Source of the DNA: Porphyromonas gingivicanis JCM 15907
Lineage (GTDB): Bacteria > Bacteroidota > Bacteroidia > Bacteroidales > Porphyromonadaceae
Direction of reading: 5' to 3'
DNA: 64,000 bases
NCBI RefSeq assembly: GCF_000614585.1
Contig: NZ_BAKX01000002.1
Coordinates: forward strand, 62,001 to 126,000
In this document: positions 46,119-56,705 of the stretch, one piece after another
How the letters are laid out: the number at the start of each line of letters is the position of its first letter
Position numbering within the stretch: the stretch's first letter is position 1
The notes under the pieces: generated by a model
Seen by the model: only the letters and a program-made list of their open reading frames with translations
Told to the model about the DNA's origin: nothing
The model's database searches: none
Translations under genes and position numbers: made by a program

Positions 46119-49100
46119 ATGAAGGCGATATATTCTTACCTGCGAGTATCTGCGCTCCTACTGTTCGTTGTCGTGGGAGCTTCCTGTTCTACGCGTAAGA
46201 ATACGGCATCTTCACGCTTCTATCATCAGCTCACGACTCGCTATAACGTTTACTACAATGGAGAGAAGAGTTTCACAGAGTCGTATGCTAACCTTATCAA
46301 GTCTTATACGGAGAGTTATTCCGAACCGATATTCTTAGACCCGATACAAGCACAGCGAGGGATACTCAAAGAGTCCTCAGGCGGAGCTTTCAACAAAGCC
46401 CTTGAGAAGGGGCAGAAAGCCATCAAGATGCACTCCATACGGGTCAAACCCGAGCGCAAACGCAATGCTTCGGCACGAGACGAGGCGTTCTATCGCCGTC
46501 GGGAGTACAACACTTTCCTCCACAATGCTTGGCTTTTAGTGGGTAAATCGCAATTCTATAATGGCGATTTTATGGATGCTATGGCGACCTTCTCCTATAT
46601 GTCTCGCCTCTATGCTACCGAACCGCTCATTCGAGACGAAGCGCGCCTTTGGCAGGCACGTAGCTATGTAGCGATGGATTGGATTCACGAGGGAGAAACA
46701 TTGGTGGCTGGTTTGCAAACCACGCAGTCGCTTCTGCGTAAAAGTGCTATCTACGACAAAACGCAGGCAGAGATAGCCCTTGCCCTTGGCAAAGAACAGG
46801 AGGCTATCGACCCCCTCCGTAGGGCACTTCGCAAAGAACCCGACCGACTCGAGCGTATGCGTATGCGTTATCTTTTGGGGCAGTTGCAGATGCGCGCCCA
46901 AAGACCCCGAGAGGCAGACCGTACTTTTGCAACTTTGCTTCGTCAAGCCCCTCCTTTTGCTATGGAGATAGCTACACATCTGCGCCGTGTAGAGATAGAA
47001 GCAGAGCGAGACCCCCGAGGTGCCATTCGCTCTACTGAACGATTGGTGCGCAGTGCTCGCCATAAGGATGTCTTAGATCGTATATACCTCACGCAGGGAC
47101 AGCTATACTTGATGCTCCCCGACACCCTACAAGCTATACAATCGTTCCGCCTTGGAGGAGAGCATAGTACCGAAAGGAAAGAGGACTTTGCCCTCTGTCA
47201 AATCTCTCTTGGTCGCATCTTCCGTGCGCAACGCAACTGGCTTGAGGCACAAAAGGCCTTCTCGGCAGGTGTACCCGCCCTGCCCAAAGCCCATCCGCTC
47301 TATGAGGAGTCGAATCTGCTTTCAAAGCAGTTGGATGCTTTAGGATTACACGTAAAGGCTTTGGTGGAGCAGGATAGCCTCCGCCACTTGGCTTCGCTAC
47401 CCGAAGAGGAGCGACTTAGAATTATCGATAGTGCCATCACTGCCTATAAAAAAGCGGAGCGAGAGCGTCTCCGTAACGAACAGATGGCAGAGCAAGAGGA
47501 ACGTCAGCGTGTCGTTAATGAGGAGTTAGGAGGCTTACCCCAGCGCCAGTCCTCATTGCCTACTATGCCCCAGCAGAGCGCAGGAGGAGAGTTTTATTTT
47601 TACAATACGCAACTTATTACACAGGGTAAGGCTAAGTTCGTGCAGTTGTGGGGACAACGTCCGCTCGAAGATGATTGGCGTAGACGGCGCAAACAGATTG
47701 CCCCTACTGCCGAGACTACCCTAACCCCCTCCGAAGGAGAGCCAGAGAAGAATGCGGAAATATCCGAAGGAGAGAAGAAAGAAGCGGTTGTCAGCCCAGC
47801 TTTAGAAGTACGATCGCCCTCCGAAGATCCTAATCAGCGCGACTACTATTTGGCGCAACTGCCTCTTACTGAAGAGCAAAAGGCTGCCAGTGATATTATT
47901 ATTCAGAACACTTTAGTAGGAATGGCGGAGGTTTTTGAAAATGAAATGGAGCTTTTCTCCGAAGCATCGAGGCTTGGCAAGAGCTTTTACGCCGTTACCC
48001 TAACTTCGAGGAAAGATTAAATGCCTACTACCAGCTCTATATGCTCTGCGAGCGACTCGGACTGCATAGCCAGTCTGCCGAGTGGCAACGTAAGATTGTG
48101 AGTCAATACCCCGAAGACCCGCTTTCTAAGGCGGTGGCAGACCCGAACTATTTGCGTAAGTTGCGCACGGCAGATAGTGTTGCCAATGCCATTTATAATG
48201 AGGCTTGGCTTGCTTACCGTGCAGGAGAAGCGACCCCAATACGCCAAGCTATGGAGCGTATCAAGCAAGACTATCCGCTCTCGGAACTACTTCCCAAGAT
48301 GCACTACCTTAATGCTTTGGGTTATGTGCTCGAAGGTAGGCAGGAGGAGTTTAAGAAGGCTTTGGACGAGATGTTGGCACTCTACCCACAAGGAGATGTG
48401 AGCGAACCAGCGCAACGTATGCTTGCCGAATTGCTTCGTGGGCGAAAAATTGCCCAAGGAGGTTATACAGGATTGGAGTATGATGCGCTCTTTGGATTTG
48501 CTGGCTCTACTGCTGGTGCGGATTCACTCTATTTCTCAGTGCCCCTTTTGGCGGACAAACAAAAAGTTCTCTTGCTCTATCCCTCCGAGGTACTGACCGT
48601 AATGCGTTGCTCTTTGCTGTTACTACCTTCAATTTTAGCCAGTTTACCGAGCAAGACCTCTCCCTCTCCTTGGAGCGAGGGGCTACCTCTGACCGTTTGC
48701 TCATAGGAGATTTTAAGGGAGAGTATGCCGCATGGCACTATGTACAGCGTGCCTATTCGCCCGAAGGGTATATGCCCCAACTGGGCAGAGAGGCTATTCT
48801 TTTAGCAATTAGTGAACGCAACTGGGAGCAGCTCCAAGGGGGGCTTTCCTTAGAGGCATATATGAATTTTATGGCAGATAGTCTCGTACAGCGAGTACCG
48901 ACTATGGCTATTCCCTTAGAGCGATATGCTATACTCAAACAAGAGGCAGAGCAACAGGCAAAGCCATCTTCCAAAACATCTGAGGAGGTGGAAGAGTCTG
49001 GGCTGGAGGAAACTAACTTACCCGTTGTTGCAGTTCCTGTACAGAGTGGGCAAGAGCCCGAAGAGGAGTCTAACAACGATAGTACAGAACGTATTGAAAC

Positions 49101-49347
49101 ACCTAAAAAAGTTTCTGAGAGTCAGCCTATCACCTATGATGATGTGCGTCGCCTTGAGAGAGAGCGTAAGGCTCGAGAGAAAAAGCTCGCTGAAGAAAAG
49201 AAACAGCGTGAACGAGCCGCCGAGGAGGCTCGTAGGCAAACCCTTCGAGACCGCGAAAAACAACGCCAAGAGGAGCGTCGCAAACGTGCCCAAGCCGAGA
49301 AGGAACGGCGAGATAAGGCGAGGGCTCGAGAGCGTGTCAAACGTTGA
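46119..49347 (+). CDS. porW: PorW/SprE-like T9SS lipoprotein, with two frameshifts
   Basis: A large TPR-rich lipoprotein; PorW/SprE is required for type IX secretion in P. gingivalis and for gliding in Flavobacterium. The lipobox VVGASC is followed by the family opening RFYHQLTTRYNVYYNGEKSF. TPR-like helices fill residues 50-430. The frame breaks near 47968, where one added base gives IEAWQELLRRYPNFEERLNA, and near 48584, where one added G in a GG run gives LYPSEGTDRNALLFAVTTF. The end is a long charged helix (KKLAEEKKQRERAAEEARRQ). The 3229-base span plus two is 1077 codons. Its presence fits the several T9SS cargo proteins in the window. Confidence 0.85.
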
Positions 49348-49712
49348 TACCATATCTCGTTATATATAAAATAGGTACTCTAAATCTATATGAGTATCCA
49401 GTTTATGGCTGATGTTGCACCTTACTCTACATAAGAACCCCTCCCCAGAAGGATTACTCCGACCAGAGAGGGGTAAGGTAAAGTAATACCGCCTTCTGAG
49501 AGACGTTACCAAAACCTCGTAACTCTAAGTGTAAGCACCGATACGATGCTCTGTAACGACCTCTCGTTGCAACCCGTACAACGGGCGTTGGGGATAGAGG
49601 GGAGGGGCTTTTCAAGAAAATAAACCATTAATTCCTGCGATATTGCCCCTCCCTTTACTCTATATTTTTCGTGCTTTTTCTTCTTTTTTATAGGTTCTAA
49701 TTTTTCTTCTCG
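49348..49712. other. Convergent intergenic stretch
   Basis: A hairpin with arms ACCCCTC/GAGAGGGGT lies at 49436-49477, without a T-run; it may end porW. An ACCATTAAT word near 49625 recalls the dispersed repeat. No gene is seen. Confidence 0.45.
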
Positions 49713-50126
49713 TTAGACCTCTGTTGCAGAAGTTTCACCTCCGTTGTCAATAATATGGCAAGGTATTTCTCGTGCTTTCAGTGATAACGAGTGCTTAGGT
49801 AAGAACTGAATCTTGGGTCTTTTGAGGGTTTCTATCGTAATCTCAGAGGGGCTTTTTCGACGTTTGCCTATCGAAACCACTTTTAGGGTTCCGAGGTTAG
49901 CTAAGTCCACAGCCTTTCCCTCAAGAACTGCCTCCCGCACTACTTCTGCCAGGGCACTAACTGTTGCGCGCACTTCCGCACGTGTCAGTGAGGTAGCCTT
50001 TATGATACGATCTTCTACCTCCTTGGGAGAGAGTTTCTCGTGGGGTACTAAAGCAGCGTAATACATGCTCTTACCCTTCTCTCTGCCCACACGCATTACC
50101 TCTTTTTTAATGTGATACTCTAACAT
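49713..50126 (-). CDS. HU-like DNA-binding protein
   Basis: A 137-residue member of the HU/IHF superfamily of the type common in Bacteroidota, with an HU-like N-terminal half (LSPKEVEDRIIKATSLTRAE, then VSALAEVVREAVLEGKAVDL) and the beta-arm start (ANLGTLKVVSIGKRRKSPSE). The C-terminal extension (RPKIQFLPKHSLSLKA, IIDNGGETSATE) is longer than classical HU. It would bind DNA non-specifically. It starts 21 bases after a basic N-terminal stretch (MLEYHIKKEVMRVG). It is not in an obvious operon. Confidence 0.82.
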   Translation of the reverse strand: MLEYHIKKEVMRVGREKGKSMYYAALVPHEKLSPKEVEDRIIKATSLTRAEVRATVSALAEVVREAVLEGKAVDLANLGTLKVVSIGKRRKSPSEITIETLKRPKIQFLPKHSLSLKAREIPCHIIDNGGETSATEV

Positions 50127-50285
50127 ATGCTCCTATCTGATGATTGTTTTTTTTATTGTCAATATTGTTACTCTTCGGCTCCACACCCTTTCCATAAAGG
50201 GGGCAGAGTGCTCTCCGTAGCGTATGCCTCGGAGGTACAGAATCCTCTAACAGAGAGGCTTGCTGAAGAAGAAATAGCAACCAGA

Positions 50286-50552
50286 CTATCGTTTCCTATT
50301 GAGACGGAAGAGCTTTTCTATTGAACTCCTCCAAGAACACTGACTCGAGTCTTTTATCTTGCGAGTCTTGGGGTCTTTGATGTGTTTTTCTGTAGTTGCT
50401 ATTTCCTCTTTTCCACGTTCTTTAGCCCACTTTTCTATTTCATCCCTTACTACGAGACGCACCGTGTCAAGGAGTTCCATTCGCTCTTCGGCAAACTCCA
50501 AAGCCCGTTGGCTTTTATTCTTCTGCTTTTCACTTTCATTGGAGCGTCTCAT
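50286..50552 (-). CDS. Hypothetical charged protein, 88 residues
   Basis: This frame reads as a charged, helical protein (RALEFAEERMELLDTVRLVV, RDEIEKWAKERGKEEI) with a basic tail. No domain is recognised. The amphipathic pattern is plausible for a real small protein, but there is no promoter or conserved neighbour to support it. The plus strand is also open over part of this stretch, which lowers confidence. Confidence 0.35.
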   Translation of the reverse strand: MRRSNESEKQKNKSQRALEFAEERMELLDTVRLVVRDEIEKWAKERGKEEIATTEKHIKDPKTRKIKDSSQCSWRSSIEKLFRLNRKR

Positions 50553-50923
50553 AGTTCATCTTTTCTCTCTACCGCAAAGTTCGGAACAAAATCTCCTATC
50601 TTACTTATCAATTTCTGCCAAAAATCTGTCAATTTCTGCCATATTTCAAATGTTAAATCTGTTGTTTTCGGACATCGTTCCCTTATAACTTGTTGAAATA
50701 TAGTGTATAGCGTGCTTTTTTTGATGTCCGATTTTTCACCCTATGGGTTTGTTCCCTTTTTGAGAGAAAATCGTTACCTAACTAAGAGGGAAAGAGGGCA
50801 TAATAGAACTGTTCTTGCCCTTATTTTTTCAAAAAAGATTAAAGTTTGAAGCGGACGATGTACTTTTGTAGCTGGAAAATTAGTTGTTGTTTCTTAATCT
50901 AAGCATTAAAGGATTCTTTATGG
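50553..50923. other. Intergenic stretch before the hybrid regulator
   Basis: It contains a -7 box TACTTTTG at 50861-50868 for the hybrid regulator. No -33 element at the normal spacing is clear. Words of the type CAATTTCTGCCA recur at 50608-50642. No gene is seen. Confidence 0.5.
50861..50868 (+). promoter_or_regulatory. Candidate -7 box of the hybrid regulator gene
   Basis: TACTTTTG matches TAnnTTTG. The leader to 50924 would be about 50 bases. Confidence 0.45.
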
Positions 50924-53739
50924 ATGTATCTGATCGAGGCGTTTTTTTTTTATTGGTGGCTTCCCATTTTCTTTTTTCTTCTTTTGCCTTCGTGTGCTAA
51001 GAAACAACAAGTTATTTCTACCGAAGAACGCCGTGCTGTAGATAGTGTAATCCGATCGCAGAAAGGATGTGAAGAGTTAGAGGCTCTACAAAAAAAGTGG
51101 GAGGACGAAGGAAATCAGCTGGGTAGCTTATCGGTACTGAGAGAATGGGGCAAGAAATTGCGTGATGAGAGCCGTTTTGACGAAGCTCTCAAAGTACACA
51201 GCAAGGGGTTGATGCTGGCAGAGCAGCTTAATGATACCCTCGAAATGGTGCAAGCCCTTAACAATATTGGGACTAATTACCGACGTTTAGGAGTACTCGA
51301 TGTAGCTACTGAATATCATTATAAGGCGTGGAAGTTGAGCGAAGAGCATTCTGATACCTCTTATATGGCCAAGAAAAATGAGGTCATCTCTCTCAATGGT
51401 TTGGGTAATATCTATATGACTCTTGGCAATTATGAGCGTGCCGATAGTGCCTTTCGCAAAGCCCTTCGAGGAGAAGAAATACTCAAAAGCACTATTGGTA
51501 AGGCTATAAACTATGCTAATATCGGAGCTGTTTTTGAGTTACAGGGGCAGGTAGACTCCGCTTGGGTCTATTATCGTCGTTCTATGGAGTTGAATCAAAA
51601 GGCGAATAACACGCTGGGTATATCGCTCTGCTATATCTATTTTGGTCATCTCTATGAAGAGTCTGAAGATTACCTCTCGGCTAACGAGGCTTACCGTGCA
51701 GCTACCAACTTATGGTCGCTTCTAAAGATGAGTGGCATGCGCTCAATACGCTTATTGCGATGGCCCGTATTTCGTACAAAATGGGGCAATTCGATCAAGC
51801 AGAGGCTTACTTAGTACAAGCACGGCAGACTGCTCAGAAGATCAATTCCATAGCGCATCTCTCCGATATATATGACCTTTATTTTCTTATGTATAAGAAA
51901 CGAGGCGACTACCGCAAGGCTCTCGAATATCATGAACGTGCTACTCTCTATGCCGATAGTGTGGTAGACGTTAAGAAGATGAATCAGATACAAAATGTCA
52001 GCGTGAGTCTGGAACGCAATAGAGAGCGCCAAAAGATGCGTTTGGCAGAGCAGGAGTACAAGGAGGAGCGTACTGTACGTAGGGTAGGCTTTGCCATCTC
52101 TTTTATGGTTATCCTTATTCTCTTATTGCTCCTCTCGATGATGTGGTATATCTCTCGTAGCCGTGCTCGTAATCATCGCCTTCTGAAGAAGTTGAATAGT
52201 ATGCGTGAATCTTTCTTTACTAATGTTACCCACGAGTTTCGTACACCTCTAACGCTCATTTTGGGAGAGAGTAAAGATTTGCAGACTAAGTGTCATACTC
52301 GCGCAGAGATTGAGCATTCGGCTCAGGTTATAGAACGTCAGGGAAACAATCTCTTACAACTAATCAATCAACTACTTGATATTTCCAAGGTAAAATCATC
52401 CGTCGGAGACCCCGATTGGCGTAGAGGAGATGTGTGTACCTATCTTTCGATGATTGTAGATAGCTATCGAGAGTATGCTCATAGACACTCCATCGAACTT
52501 GATTTTGTGGCGCATGAAAGCATCGAGATAGATTTTGTGCCCGACTATACGAGCAAACTTATCAACAATTTACTTTCCAACGCACTAAAGTTTACTCCAA
52601 AGCAAGGCAAGATAACAGTCTCTGTGTGGAAGAAAGAGCAAAGCTGTTTCCTCGTAGTGGCAGACACCGGTATTGGTATTGCGGAGGAGGATATTGAACA
52701 TCTTTTTGAACCCTTTTTCCAAATAGTAGGGGGGCATGACAATACAGGTACGGGCATTGGTTTGGCTCTCGTTAAGCAGATTGTAGACTCTGTCGGAGGC
52801 TCTATTTCTGTTGAGAGTGTTTTAGGCAAAGGTACCACCTTTACTATCCAGTTACCCATACACCATGGTTCGGGGCATCATGCTATCTTCTCTTACGAAG
52901 AGCATCACAATATGCCTCTTTTACCCAAAGAGGTGGTGGAAACTACTGATGATTGTTCCGAGGAGGACGATGGGAAGACAAGAGTGCTTATTATAGAGGA
53001 TAATAGTGATATAGCCTCTTATATAGGAAGCCGATTTGGAGATGAATATGCCATATCTTATGCTGCCAATGGACGACTGGGGATTGAGAAAGCCGAAGAA
53101 ACCATCCCTGATATTATTATTACCGACTTGATGATGCCCGAAATGGATGGGGTAGAGGTGTGTAGACATATACGGCACAGCGAACTAACCAATCATATCC
53201 CGATTATTGTTATTACGGCTAAAGTGAACGAAGAGGATCGTATCAACGTTCTCAAAGAGGGAGCAGATGCTTTTTTGGAAAAGCCTTTCAATGACGAAGA
53301 ATTAAGGGTAAGGGTCGATAAACTTTTGGAACAGCGTAGATTGCTACGAGAGAAATATGCTCAGCCATTGGAAGAGAGTGGAGAAGAACCAGATGCACTT
53401 GAAATCGAGGAGAATAAGAAGTTCCTTAGTAAGATGATTACTTGCATCTATGTCCTTATGGAAAGTGGGCAGATGGATATACCGATGCTTGCCGAACGGC
53501 TGTGTTTGAGTACTCGACAGCTACATCGTAAGGTAACGGCATTAACAGGAGAAACCCCTGCAAGCTATACTATGCATGTGCGTATGCGTCGAGCTAAACA
53601 GCTTTTAGAGATGCACCCTGAGTGGAGTGTGAGAGAGGTTGCTTTGAAGTGTGGCTTTGATGAACCCTCCAATTTTACGCGCAACTTCCGAAAACTCTAT
53701 GGCATTTCGCCCAAACAGTATGGGCGCCATGAGGAGTAG
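50924..53739 (+). CDS. Hybrid two-component regulator: TPR sensor, histidine kinase, receiver, AraC domain; with a frameshift
   Basis: A single protein that senses outside the cell and controls transcription. In order: an N-terminal helix ending in a lipobox-like LLLPSC; TPR repeats (about 70-360; ALNNIGTNYRRLGVLDVATE); a transmembrane helix (about 389-411); HisKA with the phospho-His in VTHEFRTPLT (about 437); an ATPase domain (NNLLSNALKFTP, DTGIGIAEED, GTGIGLALVKQI); a receiver with the phospho-Asp in ITDLMMPEMDG (about 734); and an AraC helix-turn-helix (LSTRQLHRKVTALTGETPAS, CGFDEPSNFTRNFRKLYG). The frame breaks near 51706; one added base joins YRAATNL to MVASKDEWHALNT. After correction it has 938 residues. 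A TPR sensor instead of the usual propeller/Y_Y_Y module suggests a non-glycan signal. Possible target: the lipoprotein gene next door. Confidence 0.9.
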
Positions 53740-53782
53740 CCCTATTGAAGTAGGGAGATTTCTTTATTACTCAACATTTATC

Positions 53783-53810
53783 AAGAGCCCGTCAAGCTCT
53801 TTTTATTCTC
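53783..53810 (+). terminator. Terminator of the hybrid regulator gene
   Basis: AAGAGC pairs with GCTCTT, followed by TTTATTCT. The stem is short. Confidence 0.6.
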
Positions 53811-53827
53811 TGAATTCTTAATTTATA

Positions 53828-53858
53828 TTTGATTGTTGCTGAAAATAGATTAATTTTG
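53828..53858 (+). promoter_or_regulatory. Promoter of the Ig-like lipoprotein gene
   Basis: TTTG (53828-53831), a 19-base spacer and TAATTTTG (53851-53858) match the consensus exactly. The leader to 53930 is about 65 bases. Confidence 0.75.
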
Positions 53859-53929
53859 CGATGCTCCTTTCGGGTACAGAATGAATGTCTGCGAATATCT
53901 ATTATTCTGTTTTATATAAATATATACTT

Positions 53930-54982
53930 ATGAAAAAGAAGATCTTCTTATCCATTATTCTTATTGCATCTCTATTTGCGATAACTTCTTGTGGTCCTAA
54001 GGAACCTAAGATCGAGAAACTTGAGGTAACTCAGAGTACGCTTTATCTATTGAAGGGAGAGAGCTGGACTATCCAATATTCCGTAAAACCTGCGACTGTG
54101 CCTGTTCAGTTCAAAAGTGACAATGAGCAGATTGCCACTGTCTCTGATAAGGGAGTGATTACAGTCAAAGAGGTAGGGGAGACATATATTCATCTTTCTG
54201 CCCAAGGCTTACAAGAGAAAGTAAAGGTGGTGGGTATTGAAAGTGCCCAGCTACGCTACTCCAATAAAGCTGTGCTTGTGGGCGACTCTTTTACATTACC
54301 CATCGAACCTAAAGAGGCTACCTATAAGATTGCTATGGACAAGGAAGGTATCGTAGAGCTTAAAGGCAACGAAGTTATGGTGAAAGGTGAGGGAGAAGTT
54401 GTACTTACGCTCTCTAAAGCAGGTAAGGAAGAAACTTTTACCATTGCAGCTTTTCCCGAAGTTGATTATAGTGCAGCATCTTGGGATGTTGATTTGCTCA
54501 TGGGCGACCCGATTCAATGGAATATGCCGATGGTGCTTTCTGCCGAAAAAGCCTTAGGTTTGCGTGAAAATGTAGGCTTTAGTAAAGAGAAGGGTAAGGA
54601 ACAATTACTCTTTATGCCCAAAGAGGGAGTAACTGATGAACAACTTTTGTTTCAGTTGGCTGTGTATCATTTGAATCAAGGCCCTTGGTCTCGTGTGGTG
54701 TATAGTTGTGTCAATTATCCTGTTAAGACGAAAGATAACAAAGAGTTAGAGCCTTTGAAGGAGGCCAATGCTGAAAAATGGTCTCAGCTTTTCTTCTATC
54801 GTTATCCTAAGTTGATTTTTATGATGCAGATGGTAGACCCAAATAATGACGATAAATTCTATGGACTGCTCTTCTCTCATAATCCTCCTTTGCCAACGGC
54901 TTCTCTCTCTCTAATGATGCCTGTTGAGGAAGGTAAGCCTATTACCCACTTCGTAGTCTTGACATTACCAGAAGATGAGTAG
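53930..54982 (+). CDS. Lipoprotein with Ig-like (BIG2-type) domains
   Basis: A 350-residue predicted surface or periplasmic lipoprotein. The start at 53930 gives MKKKIFLSIILIASLFAITS before the lipid Cys. The N-terminal part is a bacterial Ig-like domain (LEVTQSTLYLLKGESWTIQY, ATVSDKGVITVKEVGETYIH), with a second diverged copy (ESAQLRYSNKAVLVGDSFTL, EGEVVLTLSKAG). The last 150 residues form a separate domain I do not recognise (WDVDLLMGDPIQWNMPMVLS, LFQLAVYHLNQGPWSRVVYS). The gene lies directly downstream of the hybrid regulator with its own promoter and terminator, so it may be a target of it; inference. Confidence 0.78.
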   Translation: MKKKIFLSIILIASLFAITSCGPKEPKIEKLEVTQSTLYLLKGESWTIQYSVKPATVPVQFKSDNEQIATVSDKGVITVKEVGETYIHLSAQGLQEKVKVVGIESAQLRYSNKAVLVGDSFTLPIEPKEATYKIAMDKEGIVELKGNEVMVKGEGEVVLTLSKAGKEETFTIAAFPEVDYSAASWDVDLLMGDPIQWNMPMVLSAEKALGLRENVGFSKEKGKEQLLFMPKEGVTDEQLLFQLAVYHLNQGPWSRVVYSCVNYPVKTKDNKELEPLKEANAEKWSQLFFYRYPKLIFMMQMVDPNNDDKFYGLLFSHNPPLPTASLSLMMPVEEGKPITHFVVLTLPEDE

Positions 54983-55034
54983 AGGGGTATTCTGAGATAT
55001 ACTCTAAACTTATCCTATATATAGTATAAGATTA

Positions 55035-55078
55035 GTCCCCGGTGAGCTTTTGATATTGGCTTCATTGGGGGCTTTTTT
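55035..55078 (+). terminator. Terminator of the Ig-like lipoprotein gene
   Basis: CCCCGGTGAGC pairs with GCTTCATTGGGG, using some G-T pairs, followed by CTTTTTT. Confidence 0.75.
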
Positions 55079-55217
55079 ATGGAGCCATAGGGCAAACGCT
55101 CCCTTTCTTTTGTATTTTTGTCTTCGTTGAGGTAGGGTAGAGTGAGGAGTGTCTCAATTCATTTTAGCCACACCCTTCTCTATAGATACCTATTATATAT
55201 ATGTGTAGTCGTAAACG

Positions 55218-56002
55218 ATGAATACGGAACTTCAGATCGTTATTGTCGGAGCAGGTGGAGTGGCTGAGAGTTTTATTGCCTCTCTTGTAACCAAAGGATG
55301 CACCCCTCATGCTATTGTAAGTCCGACAGTGGGGCATGCCGAGGCGTTGTCTGCACGCTATTGTCCCACAAGTCAAGTATTTCACTCTTTGGAAGAGATA
55401 CCACGGATGCCGATATCTATCTCTTGGCAGTACCTGATAGGGTGGTTCAAGAGGTGGCACAAACTATGCCTACTACCCAAGGGGTGTGGATGCACACGGC
55501 GGCAAGTGTCTCTCTTGAGACGCTCACACAGTATCACTATTCGAGTGCTGTTTTTTATCCATTAAATACCTTCTCAAAAGGTCGCCCTCTACCGATGGAG
55601 TGCGTGCCTCTTTTCTATGAGGGGGCAAGTAGTGAGGCTATGGAACAGGTGATGAGACTGGCACACCTTCTGGGGATGCAGGGGCGAGAAGCTCCCTTGT
55701 CGATGCGTAGAGCTCTGCACTTATCAGCTGTTTTTGCGTGCAACTTTGTCAATCACCAGTGGGCGGTGGCGGCACAGATGTTGGAGCGTGCCAATTTGCC
55801 CGTAGAAGTTTTGTACCCTTTGATGCAAGAAACATTGCACAAAGCCATTGCGTTGGGGGCTCAAGAGGGGCAGACGGGACCTGCTCGGAGGGGCGATGTC
55901 GAAACTATGCAAGCGCATCAGATGCTCTTAGGGGAGTATCCCGAAGAGTGGAGAGAACTCTATGCGATAACTTCGCTTTCTATACAAAAGCTCTATCAGT
56001 AG
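55218..56002 (+). CDS. DUF2520/Rossmann-like oxidoreductase, with a frameshift
   Basis: A 261-residue protein after correction. It begins with a dinucleotide-binding fold (LQIVIVGAGGVAESFIASLV). The frame breaks near 55403; one added base in a CC pair joins SLEEIP to TDADIYLLAVPDRVVQEVAQ. The DUF2520 region follows (MHTAASVSLETL, FYPLNTFSKG, ALHLSAVFACNFVNHQWAVA, ETLHKAIALGAQEGQTGPA, RRGDVETMQAHQMLL). Proteins of this type are annotated as F420/NADP-dependent oxidoreductase-like with unknown substrate. It precedes repeat copy E and is not clearly in an operon. Confidence 0.82.
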
Positions 56003-56069
56003 AGGATACTCGATGCTGTTCCCTTGGCTTGCCCTTTAAGCCTATCGTTCTTTAGACAGAAGGTTTTCT

Positions 56070-56131
56070 CGAAAAGGATTAATGGTTACGAGCGTTTGCA
56101 CAGATGTTTTTGTCGTAAAGGGTTAATGGTT
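56070..56131 (+). repeat. Dispersed intergenic repeat, copy E
   Basis: It reads GGATTAATGGTTACGAGCGT, then TTGCACAGATGTTTTTG and AAAGGGTTAATGGTT, aligning with the core and tail of copies A to D. Confidence 0.6.
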
Positions 56132-56498
56132 GCAAAAGATGGTAGTAGCCCCTTTTGCTACAAGGTTGATGTAAGGACTTTTTCCCTCTATACTAACAGC
56201 TTTAAGTGGAGCTTTGCAACGACCTAACTAATCTTTTCTTTTGTGAGAGTTCTTGCCTTCGCTGTCGAATACGAGGGGTATATATATTAACAAGAAATGC
56301 TATTTTCTGAACCTTTTTTTTTGAGGCACTCTCTTTCATTTTCTCTTGTTTGCCCCTTTTTTATCATTACCAAAAAGATTTATTATCTTCTTTCGAAAAG
56401 TCTTGAAACACCCTTGTATAAAGACTTTTCTTCCTCTTTGATCTTGTTGATAAAAGACCAAAACGCTGTTTTCGATTATAGAATTGTATAGAAAATAC

Positions 56499-56529
56499 TT
56501 GTTTATCTCTTTTCTATTATGTACTTTTG
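56499..56529 (+). promoter_or_regulatory. Promoter of the large surface protein operon
   Basis: TTG (56499-56501), a 20-base spacer and TACTTTTG (56522-56529). The leader to 56706 is about 170 bases, which leaves room for control. Confidence 0.65.
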
Positions 56530-56705
56530 GTACAGAAGATGATGTGAAGTGTCAAAAAATGTAATAGCCATGAAGTGTTCTTGGTCTTCCTTGATATGCT
56601 GTGTTGCTATTCCTTACTTTTTAAGGGGTTCATTCTTTGCAAACCTTTCAGTAAGTCTTCTTAGAGAGATTGTATATGGTGTATGAAATATAAAACGAAG
56701 AAAGT

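Larger units (their letters stand above)
56003..56705. other. 700-base intergenic stretch upstream of the large surface protein
   Basis: It holds dispersed repeat copy E (56070-56131), a good promoter (56499-56529) and a leader of about 170 bases. The open frames in it are T-rich and not convincing. Confidence 0.65.

Noticed and set aside
1502-56002. Programmed ribosomal frameshifting as the cause of the broken genes
   Set aside because: The breaks lie in unrelated genes, show no shared slippery heptamer or downstream structure, and several repair with one base in a homopolymer, which fits sequencing error better.
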